Shown: positions 34,601 to 42,624, counted from the stretch's first letter. The stretch is DNA of 64,000 nucleotides from JAWLBM01 sp041687675 (GCA_041687675.1 JAWLBM010000006.1:90179-154178), one strand, 5' to 3'. Notes: generated from the letters alone by a model not told the origin. Made by a program: numbers and translations.

Positions 34601-34823
34601 CGGTGACGAGCTTGACCGCGTCCTCGGCCTTGAGCCCCGCCGCCTGGATGTGGATGTCCACCATCGGCACGGAGATCTGCGGCTCCTCCTCGCGCGGCAG
34701 GGTCAACAGGGCGACCAGCCCCAGCGCGAAGGACGCCAGCAGGAACAGCGGCGTCAGCGGCGAGGTGATGAAGGCGCGGGTGAGGCCGCCGGCGATGCCG
34801 AGGCCCGGGGTCTTGTCGGTCAT
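31614..34823 (-). CDS. RND efflux pump inner-membrane subunit (AcrB/heavy-metal-type family)
   Basis: A 1069-residue RND transporter of standard length. The start at 34823 overlaps the adaptor stop (ATGA). It has two groups of membrane helices and two large periplasmic loops. Family motifs are present: SIGILVDDAIVVIENIARH (the TM4 proton-relay region with paired D), and GFIALAGIIVRNSILLVDFV in the second half. It uses the proton gradient to export drugs, metals or lipids from the periplasm or membrane to the outside. The outer-membrane channel is not encoded nearby. Substrate unknown. Confidence 0.94.
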   Translation of the reverse strand: MTDKTPGLGIAGGLTRAFITSPLTPLFLLASFALGLVALLTLPREEEPQISVPMVDIHIQAAGLKAEDAVKLVTEPLETIVKGIDGVEHVYSQTRDDAVMVTARFVVGTSSDSAVLRVHDKVRANLDRIPVGIPEPLIVGRGIDDVAIVSLTLTPRPQAAAAISANDLTRVARELRTELAKIDDVGLTYLVGESGEAIRVEPDPERLALYGVTLQQLAGKVTGANRAFSTGRVRDEGGAIEVIAGETLGSPGEIGNLLLTTRDGRPVYVRDVADVAFVTDTSEAMVATVTRAEGGGIVRVPAVTIAVAKRAGANAVTVAEEILHRVEMLEGRLIPEDIAVEVTRDYGETANEKANELLFHLGLATVSIIALVWVAIGRREALVVAIVIPVTILLTLFAARVMGYTLNRVSLFALIFSIGILVDDAIVVIENIARHWGMRDGRDRRTAAIEAVAEVGNPTIVATLTVVAALLPMLFVSGMMGPYMSPIPANASAAMIFSFFVAVMVTPWLMLKIAGRGPVHAHGADGHAEGGILGRAYAAVARPILASKARSWIFLILVGIATLGSLSLFYTKDVTVKLLPFDNKSELQVTIDLPEGASVEATDAVAQAVARSVLAMPEVKSVQTHAGTAAPFNFNGLVRHSYLRAEPQLGDVQINLTGKGERERSSHEIALDIRERIAGIEVPEGTSLKVVEPPPGPPVLATLLAEVYGPDAETRRAAAAKVEEAFRSVPFVVDVDNSWGDPARRLRATISTDDVEFFRVAESDVFDTLAILGGGQVVGYSHRGEGRQPIPIRVERAKSDKVLDERYLSTPIPTNVLPGDRGVVELGDVVRIEEETASYPIFRHNGRFAEMVTAELAGDFEAPLYGMLAVAEALEAQDWTGLEKPVIALNGQPSDESVTTLLWDGEWEVTWVTFRDMGAAFMVALLGIYILVVAQFGSFKVPLVILTPIPLTFIGILGGHWLFGAPFSATSMIGFIALAGIIVRNSILLVDFVRHESRPDRPLLEVLIAAGSIRFKPILLTALAAMIGAAVILTDPIFQGLAISLLFGLASSTLLTVLVIPAIYRVLRT

Positions 34824-35794
34824 TGCACGATCACCGTGTCTCCGGCCGAAAGGCCGGTCAGCACTTCCACATAGTCGGCGCCGTCGTGCCGGACGGGCTG
34901 GCCGAGCACGACGGTGCGCTCGATCGCATGGTCGCCCTCGGCGACGGTCACGAAGTCGAGGCCGGAGCGGGTCTCGACCGCCGCGCGCGGCACCACCAGG
35001 GCCTCGCGCGCGCCCACCGGCACCCGCACCAGCACGCGGGCGTCGACGAACTCGACGTCGAGCTCCGGCACCTCCACGTCGGCGACGACCCGGCCGTTCT
35101 CGATCAGCGGATAGATCTTGGCGAGCCGGCCGGTGACGGTCTCGCCGCTGCCGCCGATCTCGAGCCCGGCGCCTTCCTCGAGCATCTCGGCGTGCCGCTC
35201 GGGGATCGCGAGCCGCAGGAAGAAGCCGCCGCCGCCGATGGTGGCGATCGGCTCGCCGGGCAGGACCACGGTGCCCCGGGTGACCGGAACCTCGAGGACG
35301 CGGCCGTCGAGCGGGGCGATCACCTCGCCCTCGGAGGCCTGCTGGACGACGACCTGGCGCTCCGCCTCGGCCGAGGCGAGCTGGTTGGTCAGCACCTCCA
35401 CCTGGGTGCGAAGCTGGTCCAGCCGCTGGGTGGTGGTGACGCCGCGCTCGAGCAACTGCTCGCCGCGCTCCAGGTCCGCGCGGGCGTTCTCCAGCTGGGA
35501 CTGGATCCCGCGGATGCGCGCGTCGAGGGCGTCGACCTGGAAGGCGAGCTTGTCGTCGCGCACCGTCGCGATGCGCTGGCCCGCGGCCACCGTGTCGCCC
35601 TCGGCGACCTCGAGCTCGATGACGGTGCCGCCGATGCGCGCCCGCGCCGGAACCCGGTCGCGGGCCTCGATCCGCCCGTAGACCGCCTTCCACTCGGGAA
35701 GCGTCACCGGTTCGAGGACCAGATCCTCGGCCGCGGCGGCCGCGGGCGCGAGGACCGCGGCGAGGAGAACGAGGGCAATGTGGCGGATGCGCAT
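34820..35794 (-). CDS. RND efflux periplasmic adaptor
   Basis: A 324-residue membrane-fusion protein with a signal peptide (MRIRHIALVLLAAVLAPAAAAAEDL). The barrel-sandwich core is seen as RVPARARIGGTVIELEVAEGDTVAAGQRIATV, followed by a coiled coil with LLERGVTTTQRLDQLRTQVEVLTNQ and the second half VIAPLDGRVLEVPVTRGTVVLPGEPI. It bridges the RND pump to an outer-membrane channel. The stop overlaps the pump start, so the pair is one operon. Confidence 0.92.
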   Translation of the reverse strand: MRIRHIALVLLAAVLAPAAAAAEDLVLEPVTLPEWKAVYGRIEARDRVPARARIGGTVIELEVAEGDTVAAGQRIATVRDDKLAFQVDALDARIRGIQSQLENARADLERGEQLLERGVTTTQRLDQLRTQVEVLTNQLASAEAERQVVVQQASEGEVIAPLDGRVLEVPVTRGTVVLPGEPIATIGGGGFFLRLAIPERHAEMLEEGAGLEIGGSGETVTGRLAKIYPLIENGRVVADVEVPELDVEFVDARVLVRVPVGAREALVVPRAAVETRSGLDFVTVAEGDHAIERTVVLGQPVRHDGADYVEVLTGLSAGDTVIVQ

Positions 35795-35838
35795 GGTGCG
35801 GCTCCCGTGTCTTTGGTCGTTGCCGGCGCCGGACCCGG

Positions 35839-36045
35839 TCAGAACGCCGGGCCGGGCTTCACGCCGAGCTTCCTGAGGATCATCGCGGCCGGGCAGAAGC
35901 CGGTGAACGCGGACTGGAGGAGGTTGAGGCCCACGAACACCGTCAGCCAGACGAAGTGGGGAGAGACGGTCGCCGTCAGCAGCACGGAGACGAGGACCAT
36001 GAAGCCGGCGAAGGCGAGGATCGAACGATCGAGGGTCATCTGCAT
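35839..36045 (-). CDS. DUF2892/YgaP-like inner-membrane protein
   Basis: A 68-residue membrane protein. Two hydrophobic helices are visible (RSILAFAGFMVLVSVLLTATV and FVWLTVFVGLNLLQSAFTGFCPAAMILRKLG), with the family signature FTGFCPAAMILRKLG. It matches the membrane half of YgaP, which is usually fused to a rhodanese domain. Here the rhodanese is a separate gene upstream in the same direction. Two ATGs (36045, 36039) are possible; the site AAAGGG is better spaced for 36039, which would remove two residues. Probably it takes part in membrane persulfide/sulfide handling. Confidence 0.82.
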   Translation of the reverse strand: MQMTLDRSILAFAGFMVLVSVLLTATVSPHFVWLTVFVGLNLLQSAFTGFCPAAMILRKLGVKPGPAF

Positions 36046-36128
36046 ATCCCTTTCAATGCGTAGGTTGAGGTTTTTCAGGGCGCGGGGATCCGCACCCGCC
36101 CCGGCAGGTGGGTGCCGGGGCGGGCTGG

Positions 36129-36167
36129 ATCCGGGCGGGCGGGTGACACGGGAACCGCCCGCCGGAT
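36129..36167. terminator. Hairpin between rhodanese and YgaP-like genes
   Basis: An inverted repeat (ATCCGGGCGGGCGG at 36129-36142 with CCGCCCGCCGGAT at 36155-36167, one bulge, loop of 12) lies just downstream of the rhodanese gene on the minus strand. It may act as a terminator or attenuator between the two genes; no U-run is visible. Confidence 0.45.
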
Positions 36168-36179
36168 CGGGGGAAGGGG

Positions 36180-36515
36180 TCAGCGGGAGACGGGCAGCCC
36201 GTGGGCGCGCCAGGCGGAGATGCCGCCCGCCATGTGGGTGTCGTGGTCGAGGCCGAGCTTCTTGCAGAGGGCCACCGCCTGCGCCGAGCGGGCGCCGGAG
36301 AGGCAGTAGAACACCACCGGCCGGTCCTTCGGCAGCTCGCCGGCGCGGCGGGCGAAGTCGCTCAGCGGCACGTGCGTCGCGCCCGGAATACGTCCCTGCG
36401 TCCACTCGCCGGCTTCGCGGACGTCGACGAGGTGGACCGAGCCGGCCTTGTGGAGGTCGGCGGCTTCCGTGGGGCTGACGGTCTTGGCGGCGGAGCCGAA
36501 ACTGAGGCCGAACAT
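36180..36515 (-). CDS. Rhodanese-domain sulfurtransferase
   Basis: A 111-residue single-domain rhodanese. The active-site loop is YCLSGARS with the catalytic cysteine, and the VHLVDVREAGEWTQGRIPGATHVPL segment is the usual N-terminal part. It takes or gives the sulfane sulfur of persulfides. It sits between a YgaP-like membrane gene and the divergent sulfide:quinone oxidoreductase, so it should handle the persulfide made from sulfide oxidation. An acceptor is not known. Confidence 0.92.
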   Translation of the reverse strand: MFGLSFGSAAKTVSPTEAADLHKAGSVHLVDVREAGEWTQGRIPGATHVPLSDFARRAGELPKDRPVVFYCLSGARSAQAVALCKKLGLDHDTHMAGGISAWRAHGLPVSR

Positions 36516-36701
36516 GATCGCTCCTGGATCCGATGCGCCCGTCGGCGACCGCTACGGGTTGTTACCGACGTGCATTTGTATTTTCGTATTCGCTCATATA
36601 CTGTACAAGTCAGCGCATGGCAAGAGCCGTCGCACGCATCCGCTTCGCGAACCGCGCGGGCGGGCGACCGGCGACGGACAGCGCCAGCGGGAGGTGGAGA
36701 C
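36516..36701. promoter_or_regulatory. Divergent promoter region, rhodanese / sqr
   Basis: The 186-base gap has an AT-rich stretch at about 36568-36612, where promoters must lie. I searched for the reported ATTC-N8-GAAT pattern of sulfide-responsive repressors and did not find it. Confidence 0.4.
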
Positions 36702-37994
36702 ATGGCACGGGTTGTTGTTCTGGGCGCCGGCCTCGGCGGCGTCATCATGGCTTACGAGCTGCGCGACATGCTCGGCAAGGGCCACGAGATCGCGGTGGTG
36801 AACAAGGGCACCGCCTATTCATTCGTCCCCTCCAACCCCTGGGTCGCCGTCGGCTGGCGCGACCGGGAGGCGATCGAGGTGGAACTCTCCGGCGTGTTCG
36901 CCAAGCGCGACATCGCGCTCCACCCGCAGGGGGCGAAGCGGCTGCACGCGGCCGAGAACCGCGTCGAGCTCACCGACGGCACGTCCGTCTCCTACGACTA
37001 TCTGGTCATCGCCACCGGCCCCGAGCTCGCCTTCGACGAGATCGAGGGGCTCGGCCCCGCCGCGCACACCCAGTCGATCTGCCACGTCGACCATGCGCTG
37101 CAGGCGAAGACGGCCTTCGACCGGCTGGTGAAGGCCCCCGGCCCGGTGATCATCGGCGCCGTCCAGGGCGCCTCCTGCTTCGGCCCGGCCTACGAGTTCA
37201 CCTTCGTCCTCGACAAGGCGCTGCGCGACGCCCGCGTCCGCGACCGGGTGCCGATGACCTTCGTCACCTCCGAGCCCTACATCGGCCACCTCGGTCTCGA
37301 CGGGGTGGGCGACACCAAGGGGCTGCTGGAGAGCGAGATGCGCCAGCACCACGTCAAGTGGATCTGCAACGCCAAGGTCGACAAGGTCGAGGACGGGACG
37401 ATGCACGTCACCGAACTCGCCGAGGACGGCCAGGTCCGCCAGGTGCACCAGCTGCCCTTCACCTATTCGATGATGCTGCCGGCCTTCCGCGGCGTCGAGG
37501 CGGTGCGCGGCATCGAGGGCCTCACCAACCCGCGCGGCTTCATCCTCGCCGACAAGCACCAGCGCAACCCGGCCTTCGCCAACATCTTCTCCGTCGGCGT
37601 CTGCGTCGCCATCCCGCCGACCGGCAAGACCCCGGTGCCGGTGGGGGTGCCGAAGACCGGCTTCATGATCGAGTCGATGGTGACCGCCACCGCCCACAAC
37701 ATCGCCCGGCTGGTCGAGGGCAGGGAGCCCGACGCCGAGGCGACCTGGAACGCGGTCTGCCTCGCCGACTTCGGCGACGGCGGCGTCGCCTTCGTCGCCC
37801 AGCCGCAGATCCCGCCGCGCAACGTCAACTGGGCGTCGTCCGGCAAGTGGGTGCACGCGGCGAAGATCGGCTTCGAGAAGTATTTCCTCAGGAAGATCCG
37901 CATCGGCAAGTCCGAGCCCTTCTACGAGCGGCTCGCGCTGCAGGCGCTCGGCATCGACAAGCTCAAGGCCATCCACATCGAGGACAAGGCCTGA
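36702..37994 (+). CDS. sqr: Sulfide:quinone oxidoreductase
   Basis: A 430-residue FAD enzyme: N-terminal dinucleotide motif VVVLGAGLGGVIMAYEL, and the second at DYLVIATGPELAF. All three catalytic cysteines expected of SQR are present: C127 (SICHVD), C159 (GASCFGP) and C353 (NAVCLADFGD). It oxidises sulfide at the membrane, passes electrons to quinone and leaves a persulfide or polysulfide for the rhodanese. A GGGAGGTGGAGAC site lies before the ATG at 36702; the longer open frame upstream is not credible. It is divergent from the rhodanese/YgaP pair. Confidence 0.9.
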   Translation: MARVVVLGAGLGGVIMAYELRDMLGKGHEIAVVNKGTAYSFVPSNPWVAVGWRDREAIEVELSGVFAKRDIALHPQGAKRLHAAENRVELTDGTSVSYDYLVIATGPELAFDEIEGLGPAAHTQSICHVDHALQAKTAFDRLVKAPGPVIIGAVQGASCFGPAYEFTFVLDKALRDARVRDRVPMTFVTSEPYIGHLGLDGVGDTKGLLESEMRQHHVKWICNAKVDKVEDGTMHVTELAEDGQVRQVHQLPFTYSMMLPAFRGVEAVRGIEGLTNPRGFILADKHQRNPAFANIFSVGVCVAIPPTGKTPVPVGVPKTGFMIESMVTATAHNIARLVEGREPDAEATWNAVCLADFGDGGVAFVAQPQIPPRNVNWASSGKWVHAAKIGFEKYFLRKIRIGKSEPFYERLALQALGIDKLKAIHIEDKA

Positions 37995-37999
37995 GGGTA

Positions 38000-38036
38000 C
38001 CCCGCGCGCCCGGGCCCTCCCGCCGGGCGCGCGGGG
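38000..38036 (+). terminator. Strong hairpin terminator after sqr
   Basis: A perfect 14-base stem (CCCCGCGCGCCCGG with CCGGGCGCGCGGGG) and a 9-base loop begin 6 bases after the sqr stop codon; only two T residues follow, but the stem is very strong. Confidence 0.65.
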
Positions 38037-38094
38037 TTGCCCGTCGCGGCCGAGGGGCTAAGGTGCGGCACGCCGCAACGCATGGGAGAATGTG

Positions 38095-39144
38095 ATGGAA
38101 TACCGCTTGCTGGGACGCTCGGGCCTCAAGGTCTCGGTGCTGACGATGGGCACCATGACCATGGGCGGCAAGGGCAACTTCGCCAAGGTCGGCAACGTCG
38201 GGCTCGACGAGGCGCGGCGGCAGATCGACGTGATGATCGACGCCGGCGTCAACCTGATCGACACCGCCAACGTCTACTCCGAGGGCGCCTCGGAGGAGAT
38301 CATCGGCGAGGCGCTCGCCGGCCGCCGGCCCGGAGGCGTGCTCCTCGCCACCAAGGCCCGCTTCCCCATGGGTCCCGGCCCGAACGACCGCGGCCTGTCG
38401 CGCTGGCACCTGATCGCCGCCTGCGAGGCCAGCCTGAAGCGGCTCAGGACCGACGTCATCGACCTCTACCAGGTCCACCAGTGGGACGGCCTGACGCCGC
38501 TCGAGGAGACCATGGAGGCGCTCGACACGCTCGTCCGCCAGGGCAAGGTGCGCTACGTCGGCTGCTCCAACTACTCCGGCTGGCACATCATGAAGGCGAT
38601 GGAGACCGCCCGCCGCGACGGCCGGGTGCCCTTCGTCTCGCAGCAGATCCACTACACGGCCGAGGCCCGCGAGGCCGAGTACGAGCTGGTCCCGGTCTCG
38701 CTCGACCAGGGCCTCGGGATCCTCGTCTGGAGCCCGATCGCCGGCGGCCTCCTCTCCGGCAAGTACCGCCGCGACTCCTCGCCGGAGAGCGCCCGCCAGC
38801 TCGCCGGCTGGATGGAGCCGCCGATCCGCGACCCGGAGCGGCTTTGGCGCATCGTCGACACGCTGGTCGAGGTGGGCGAGGCGCACGGCGTCAGCGCCGC
38901 CCGGGTGGCGCTCGCCTGGCTGCTCGGCCGGCCGGGGGTGACCTCGCTGATTGTCGGGGCGCGCAACGAATCCCAGTTCGCCGACAACCTCGCCGCCGTA
39001 GAGCTGAAGCTCGCGCCCGAGGAGATCGCCCGCATCGAGGAGGTCAGCCGGCCGCCGCTGCTTTATCCCTACTGGCACCAGAGGAAGACGGCGAGCGACC
39101 GCCTCTCCGCCGCCGATCTCGCGCTCCTCGGAAACTACCCCTGA
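38095..39144 (+). CDS. Aldo/keto reductase
   Basis: A 349-residue NAD(P)H-dependent TIM-barrel reductase. The catalytic tetrad region is visible: D in GVNLIDTANVYSEG, Y in that same segment, K in LLATKARFP, and H in DLYQVHQWD. It uses NAD(P)H to reduce aldehydes or ketones in the cytoplasm; substrate unknown. The start is taken at ATG 38095 with a GGGAGAA site; a GTG at 38092 is immediately upstream. It stands alone between two terminator-like hairpins. Confidence 0.93.
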   Translation: MEYRLLGRSGLKVSVLTMGTMTMGGKGNFAKVGNVGLDEARRQIDVMIDAGVNLIDTANVYSEGASEEIIGEALAGRRPGGVLLATKARFPMGPGPNDRGLSRWHLIAACEASLKRLRTDVIDLYQVHQWDGLTPLEETMEALDTLVRQGKVRYVGCSNYSGWHIMKAMETARRDGRVPFVSQQIHYTAEAREAEYELVPVSLDQGLGILVWSPIAGGLLSGKYRRDSSPESARQLAGWMEPPIRDPERLWRIVDTLVEVGEAHGVSAARVALAWLLGRPGVTSLIVGARNESQFADNLAAVELKLAPEEIARIEEVSRPPLLYPYWHQRKTASDRLSAADLALLGNYP

Positions 39145-39149
39145 GCCGG

Positions 39150-39182
39150 CCGGCCTCCGCTCGGGTGCGAGCCGGAGGCCGG
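39150..39182 (+). terminator. Hairpin after the aldo/keto reductase
   Basis: CCGGCCTCCGCTCG pairs with CGAG-C-CGGAGGCCGG (14 pairs, one bulged C, GGTG loop), directly after the stop codon. Termination is the obvious role. Confidence 0.6.
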
Positions 39183-39264
39183 GACGGCCGCTTGCGATCC
39201 GGACTCACGGCGGCGCCGGCGGCGGGTGTAACATCCGCTGCGGGGGTCACCGGGGAGGACGGCC

Positions 39265-40350
39265 ATGGCGGAGAGGACGGTTGTGCTGGTGGGCACGCGC
39301 AAGGGCGTGTTCATCCTGGAGAGCGACGGGAACCGGTCGGAGTGGACCCAGCGCGGGCCCTTCTGCGACGCCTGGCCGATCAACCACGTGGTCGGCGACC
39401 CGGAGAGCGGCACGATCCGCGCCGCCGGCGGCAACCCCTGGTTCGGCCCGGCCGTGTGGAAGACCGCCGACCTCGGCGAAACCTGGACCCACTCCGGCAA
39501 GGGCATGGCCTACGGGGAGGGCGAGGAGCCGGTCACCGCCGCCTGGAGCCTCGCCCGGGGGCCGGACGGGCGGGTCTGGGCCGGCGTGGAGCCGGCGGGG
39601 CTGTTCGTCAGCGACGACGGCGGCGAGACCTGGACCCATGTCGCGGGCCTGCGCGAGCATCCCTCCCGCAAGGACTGGGTGCCCGGCGCCGGCGGGCTCA
39701 TCTGCCACCACCTGGTGCCGCATCCGACCGACCCGGAGGACCTCCATGTCGCCATCTCGGCGGCGGGCGTCTTCCACACCGCCGACGGCGGCCGCAGCTT
39801 CGAGGCGCGCAACCGCGGCACGCGGGCGGACTTCTTCCCCGAGGACCGGCGCTATCCCGAATGGGGCCAGTGCGTCCATTCGCTCGCACGGGCGCCCGGC
39901 CGGCCGGACCGTCTCTACCAGCAGAACCATTGCGGCATGTACCGCTCGGACGACGCCGGGCGGACCTGGGAGTGCATCGAGGAGGGGCTGCCCACCACCT
40001 TCGGCTTTCCCACCGCCGTCCACCCGCGGGACCCGGAGCGGGTCTGGTTCGTGCCGCTGAGCAGCCCGGAGGAGGGGCGCTATGTCCCGGGCGGCCGCGC
40101 CGCGGTGTGGTGCAGCGCCGACGCCGGCCGCAGCTGGATCGACAGCCGCGCCGGCCTGCCGCAGGAGAACGCCTTCTTCGGCGTCTTCCGCCAGGCGATG
40201 GCGACCGACAGCCACGATCCCGCCGGGGTCTACTTCGGCACCAGCCAGGGAGAGATCTACGCCAGCGCCGACGAGGGCGGCAGCTGGACGGCGATCGCCA
40301 GGCACCTGCCGACGATCACCTCCGTCGAGACGATGGTGCTGGAGGGCTGA
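39265..40350 (+). CDS. Asp-box (BNR) repeat beta-propeller protein
   Basis: A 361-residue protein with several Asp-box motifs (S-x-D-x-G-x-T-W): SDDGGETW, SDDAGRTW, SADAGRSW, SADEGGSW, and TADLGETW and TADGGRSF as variants. These mark a beta-propeller of sialidase or photosystem-assembly shape; no sialidase catalytic arginines were assigned. No signal peptide is visible, so it is cytoplasmic. A MoaD/ThiS-like gene begins 3 bases after the stop, so the two are one operon. Function unknown; see findings. Confidence 0.83.
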   Translation: MAERTVVLVGTRKGVFILESDGNRSEWTQRGPFCDAWPINHVVGDPESGTIRAAGGNPWFGPAVWKTADLGETWTHSGKGMAYGEGEEPVTAAWSLARGPDGRVWAGVEPAGLFVSDDGGETWTHVAGLREHPSRKDWVPGAGGLICHHLVPHPTDPEDLHVAISAAGVFHTADGGRSFEARNRGTRADFFPEDRRYPEWGQCVHSLARAPGRPDRLYQQNHCGMYRSDDAGRTWECIEEGLPTTFGFPTAVHPRDPERVWFVPLSSPEEGRYVPGGRAAVWCSADAGRSWIDSRAGLPQENAFFGVFRQAMATDSHDPAGVYFGTSQGEIYASADEGGSWTAIARHLPTITSVETMVLEG

Positions 40351-40353
40351 CGG

Positions 40354-40647
40354 ATGGAGGCGGGCGCCGGAAAGCCGGGCATCCCGGCGCTGGTCCGGAT
40401 CCCGGCCCCGCTGGCGGGGCTGTTTCCGGGCGCGCCGCGCGTCGTCGAGATCGAGGCGGCGACGGTGGACGAACTGGTCGACGCCCTCGACGCCCGCTGG
40501 CCGGGAATGCGCGCGCGCATCTGCGACGAGCGCCCGGCGATCCGCCGCCACATGAACGTCTTCGTCGACGGCGAGCGGGCCGACCTCGGCACCCGGCTGC
40601 GGCCGGGCGCCGACGTCTTCGTGCTGACCGCGGTCAGTGGCGGCTGA
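40354..40647 (+). CDS. MoaD/ThiS-family ubiquitin-like protein
   Basis: A 97-residue beta-grasp protein ending in the diglycine GG (VLTAVSGG) needed for adenylation and thiocarboxylation by an E1-like enzyme. Hydrophobic features FVDGERADLGTRLRPGADVFV match the MoaD C-terminal half. It is not next to molybdopterin or thiamine genes, but 3 bases after a propeller gene. Its last 14 bases overlap the convergent DUF808 gene. It may donate sulfur or be conjugated to a target; no partner E1 is in view. Confidence 0.8.
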   Translation: MEAGAGKPGIPALVRIPAPLAGLFPGAPRVVEIEAATVDELVDALDARWPGMRARICDERPAIRRHMNVFVDGERADLGTRLRPGADVFVLTAVSGG

Positions 40648-41629
40648 CCTCCGCCCTGCCGCCGCCGATGGCCCGGCGCACCGACCGCCACAGCGGCGTC
40701 AGCAGATAGGAGACGACGGGGATCAGCGCCGCCCCGAGCACGAGCCCGAACAGCCCCGATCCCGTCGCCGTCACCAGCCATTCGACCAGGCCGGCGGCGC
40801 CCGAGGCGGCCTCTCCGGCGGCGACGGCGAGGTCGTGCAGCAGGTGGCCGGGCGCCCCGAGGCCAAACTCCTCGAGGCCGTGGAGCACGATGCCGCCGCC
40901 GACCCACACCATCGCCGCGGTGCCGACGAGGCCGAGCAGCCGCAGGAAGGCGGGCATGCCCTTGACGAGGCCCCGCCCGAGCGCCCGGCCGATGGCCGAG
41001 CGGCCCGAGGCCAGCGCCACGCCCGCGTCGTCGGCCTTCACGATCAGCGCCACCGCGCCGTAGACCGCCAGCGTGATGCCGATGCCGACCACCGCGAGCA
41101 CGGCCGCCCGGGTCCAGAAGCCGCCGTCGGGGATGGCGGCGAGGGTGATCGCCATGATCTCGGCGGAGAGGATGAAGTCGGTCTTGATCGCCCCGGCGAC
41201 CTTCTCGTCCTCGAGGGTCTGCGGATTGAGCGCCACCGGCTCCAGCGCCGCCTCGTGCGCGTGCGCCTTGTGCGGGAAGATCGCCTCGTAGACCTTCTCG
41301 GCGCCCTCGTAGGCCAGGAAGCCGCCGCCCAGCATCAGGAGCGGCGTGATCAGCACGGGCGCGAAGGCGGCGAGGGCGAGCGCGGCGGGCAGGAGGATCA
41401 GGATCTTGTTGCGCAGGGAGCCGACGGCGATCCGCCAGATGATCGGCAACTCCCGTTCGGCGGCGAACCCGACCACGTAGCGCGGCGTCACCGCCGCGTC
41501 GTCGATGACGACGCCGGCCGCCTTGGCGCCGGCCTTGGCGGCCTGCCCGGCCACGTCGTCGATGGAGGCCGCCGCCACCTTGGCAAGGGCGGCGACGTCG
41601 TCGAGAAGCGCGATCAGTCCTGTGCTCAA
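40634..41629 (-). CDS. DUF808 inner-membrane protein
   Basis: A 331-residue YedI-like membrane protein. The N-terminus (MSTGLIALLDDVAALAKVAAASIDDVAGQAAKAGAKAAGVVIDDAAVTPRYV) is the family signature, and about six hydrophobic helices follow. The function of this family is unknown. It is convergent with the MoaD-like gene (14-base overlap). Confidence 0.88.
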   Translation of the reverse strand: MSTGLIALLDDVAALAKVAAASIDDVAGQAAKAGAKAAGVVIDDAAVTPRYVVGFAAERELPIIWRIAVGSLRNKILILLPAALALAAFAPVLITPLLMLGGGFLAYEGAEKVYEAIFPHKAHAHEAALEPVALNPQTLEDEKVAGAIKTDFILSAEIMAITLAAIPDGGFWTRAAVLAVVGIGITLAVYGAVALIVKADDAGVALASGRSAIGRALGRGLVKGMPAFLRLLGLVGTAAMVWVGGGIVLHGLEEFGLGAPGHLLHDLAVAAGEAASGAAGLVEWLVTATGSGLFGLVLGAALIPVVSYLLTPLWRSVRRAIGGGRAEVSRH

Positions 41630-41741
41630 GGGGTACCGTCCGGGAAGCCACGTGCGGGGTCGTATCGCGCGGCCGCGCCGCGACGGGCGAACCCTAGGCG
41701 GGATCGCGGGCGCCGTCCACAGCGCCGCCTTCGGCCGAGGC

Positions 41742-42344
41742 TCACCCGGGCCTGCGCGCGACGAGGTCGATCAGGGCGGACATGCCGCGGTGGGCCGTCC
41801 CCTCCTCGATCTCGGCGTCATAGGACCGCAACTCGAGGATCTCGAGGTCGGCGAAGGCGTCGCGCAGCAGGGCCTCGGTGTAGAGGTTCGCCACGTCCCC
41901 CGGGCCGCCGGTGCCGTGGGCGAGCTGCTCGGGCCGGTAGCCCTCGAGGAGGAGAAGCCCGCCCGGCCGGAGCGCTCCCTTCATGCCCGCGAACATCCGG
42001 GCCCGCTCGTCCGGGCCGGCGAACTGGATGAAGATCCCGGCGACGACGTCATAGGCCGCCTCCGGCCACGCCCAGCCGAGAAGGTCGACGCACTCGAAGG
42101 CAACGTCCACGCCCCGCGCGGCGGCGAGCCGGCGTCCCTTCTCCTGCGCCACCCGGGAGGCGTCGACCGAGTGGACGGAGAAGCCCTGCTCGGCGAGCCA
42201 GATGCCGTTGCGCCCCTCGCCGTCGGCAACCGCCAGCGCCCGCCCGCCCGCGCCCAGCCGATCGCGCTGGCGGGCGAGGAAGGCGTTCGGCGCCTCGCCG
42301 AAGAGGAAGCCCGGCGCGCCGTAGCGCTCGTCCCAGCGGTTCAT
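41742..42344 (-). CDS. SAM-dependent methyltransferase (TehB-like)
   Basis: A 200-residue methyltransferase. The SAM site appears as ALAVADGEGRNGIWLAEQGFSVHSVDAS, and GALRPGGLLLLEGY is the usual post-II motif. WDERYGAPGFLFGEAPNAFL at the start is typical of the tellurite-resistance-like family. The substrate is not known. It is read toward the DUF808 gene. Confidence 0.88.
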   Translation of the reverse strand: MNRWDERYGAPGFLFGEAPNAFLARQRDRLGAGGRALAVADGEGRNGIWLAEQGFSVHSVDASRVAQEKGRRLAAARGVDVAFECVDLLGWAWPEAAYDVVAGIFIQFAGPDERARMFAGMKGALRPGGLLLLEGYRPEQLAHGTGGPGDVANLYTEALLRDAFADLEILELRSYDAEIEEGTAHRGMSALIDLVARRPG

Positions 42345-42387
42345 GGCGCGGACCGAGGCCCGGTCCGGCCCGCCCGGAGGGTCCCGC

Positions 42388-42624
42388 TCACGACGTTGCC
42401 GGCTCGCGGCTGCAGTCGCGCGATCCGGCCGTTCCCGGGCGACCGGGCGGCAGGATCGGCGGCCCGATCTGCGGCGCGGTGGTCGCGGGCGGCGTCATGT
42501 CCCCGGGGGCCGCCACCGGCGGCGGGCCGTCCGGTGGAGCGGAGGGCGGGGCGGTGGTCTGCGCAAGGGCGCCGGTGGCGAAGGCCGCCAGCGCGGCGGC
42601 AAGGGCGAGGGTGGGCTTCATCAT
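42388..42624 (-). CDS. Small secreted proline-rich protein
   Basis: A 78-residue protein: signal peptide MMKPTLALAAALAAFATGALAQ, then a proline/alanine/threonine-rich low-complexity tail (TTAPPSAPPDGPPPV). A second ATG at 42621 is equivalent. Likely exported to the periplasm, possibly wall-associated; no recognised function. It is probably genuine because of the clean signal peptide, but short. Confidence 0.5.
   Translation of the reverse strand: MMKPTLALAAALAAFATGALAQTTAPPSAPPDGPPPVAAPGDMTPPATTAPQIGPPILPPGRPGTAGSRDCSREPATS

Noticed and set aside
31839..34874. 1011-codon plus-strand frame
   Set aside because: It is exactly antisense to the RND pump, whose motifs are clear; the frame gives only charged low-complexity sequence.
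36568..36612. Sulfide-responsive repressor site upstream of sqr
   Set aside because: The ATTC-N8-GAAT pattern is not present; only AT-richness could be shown.
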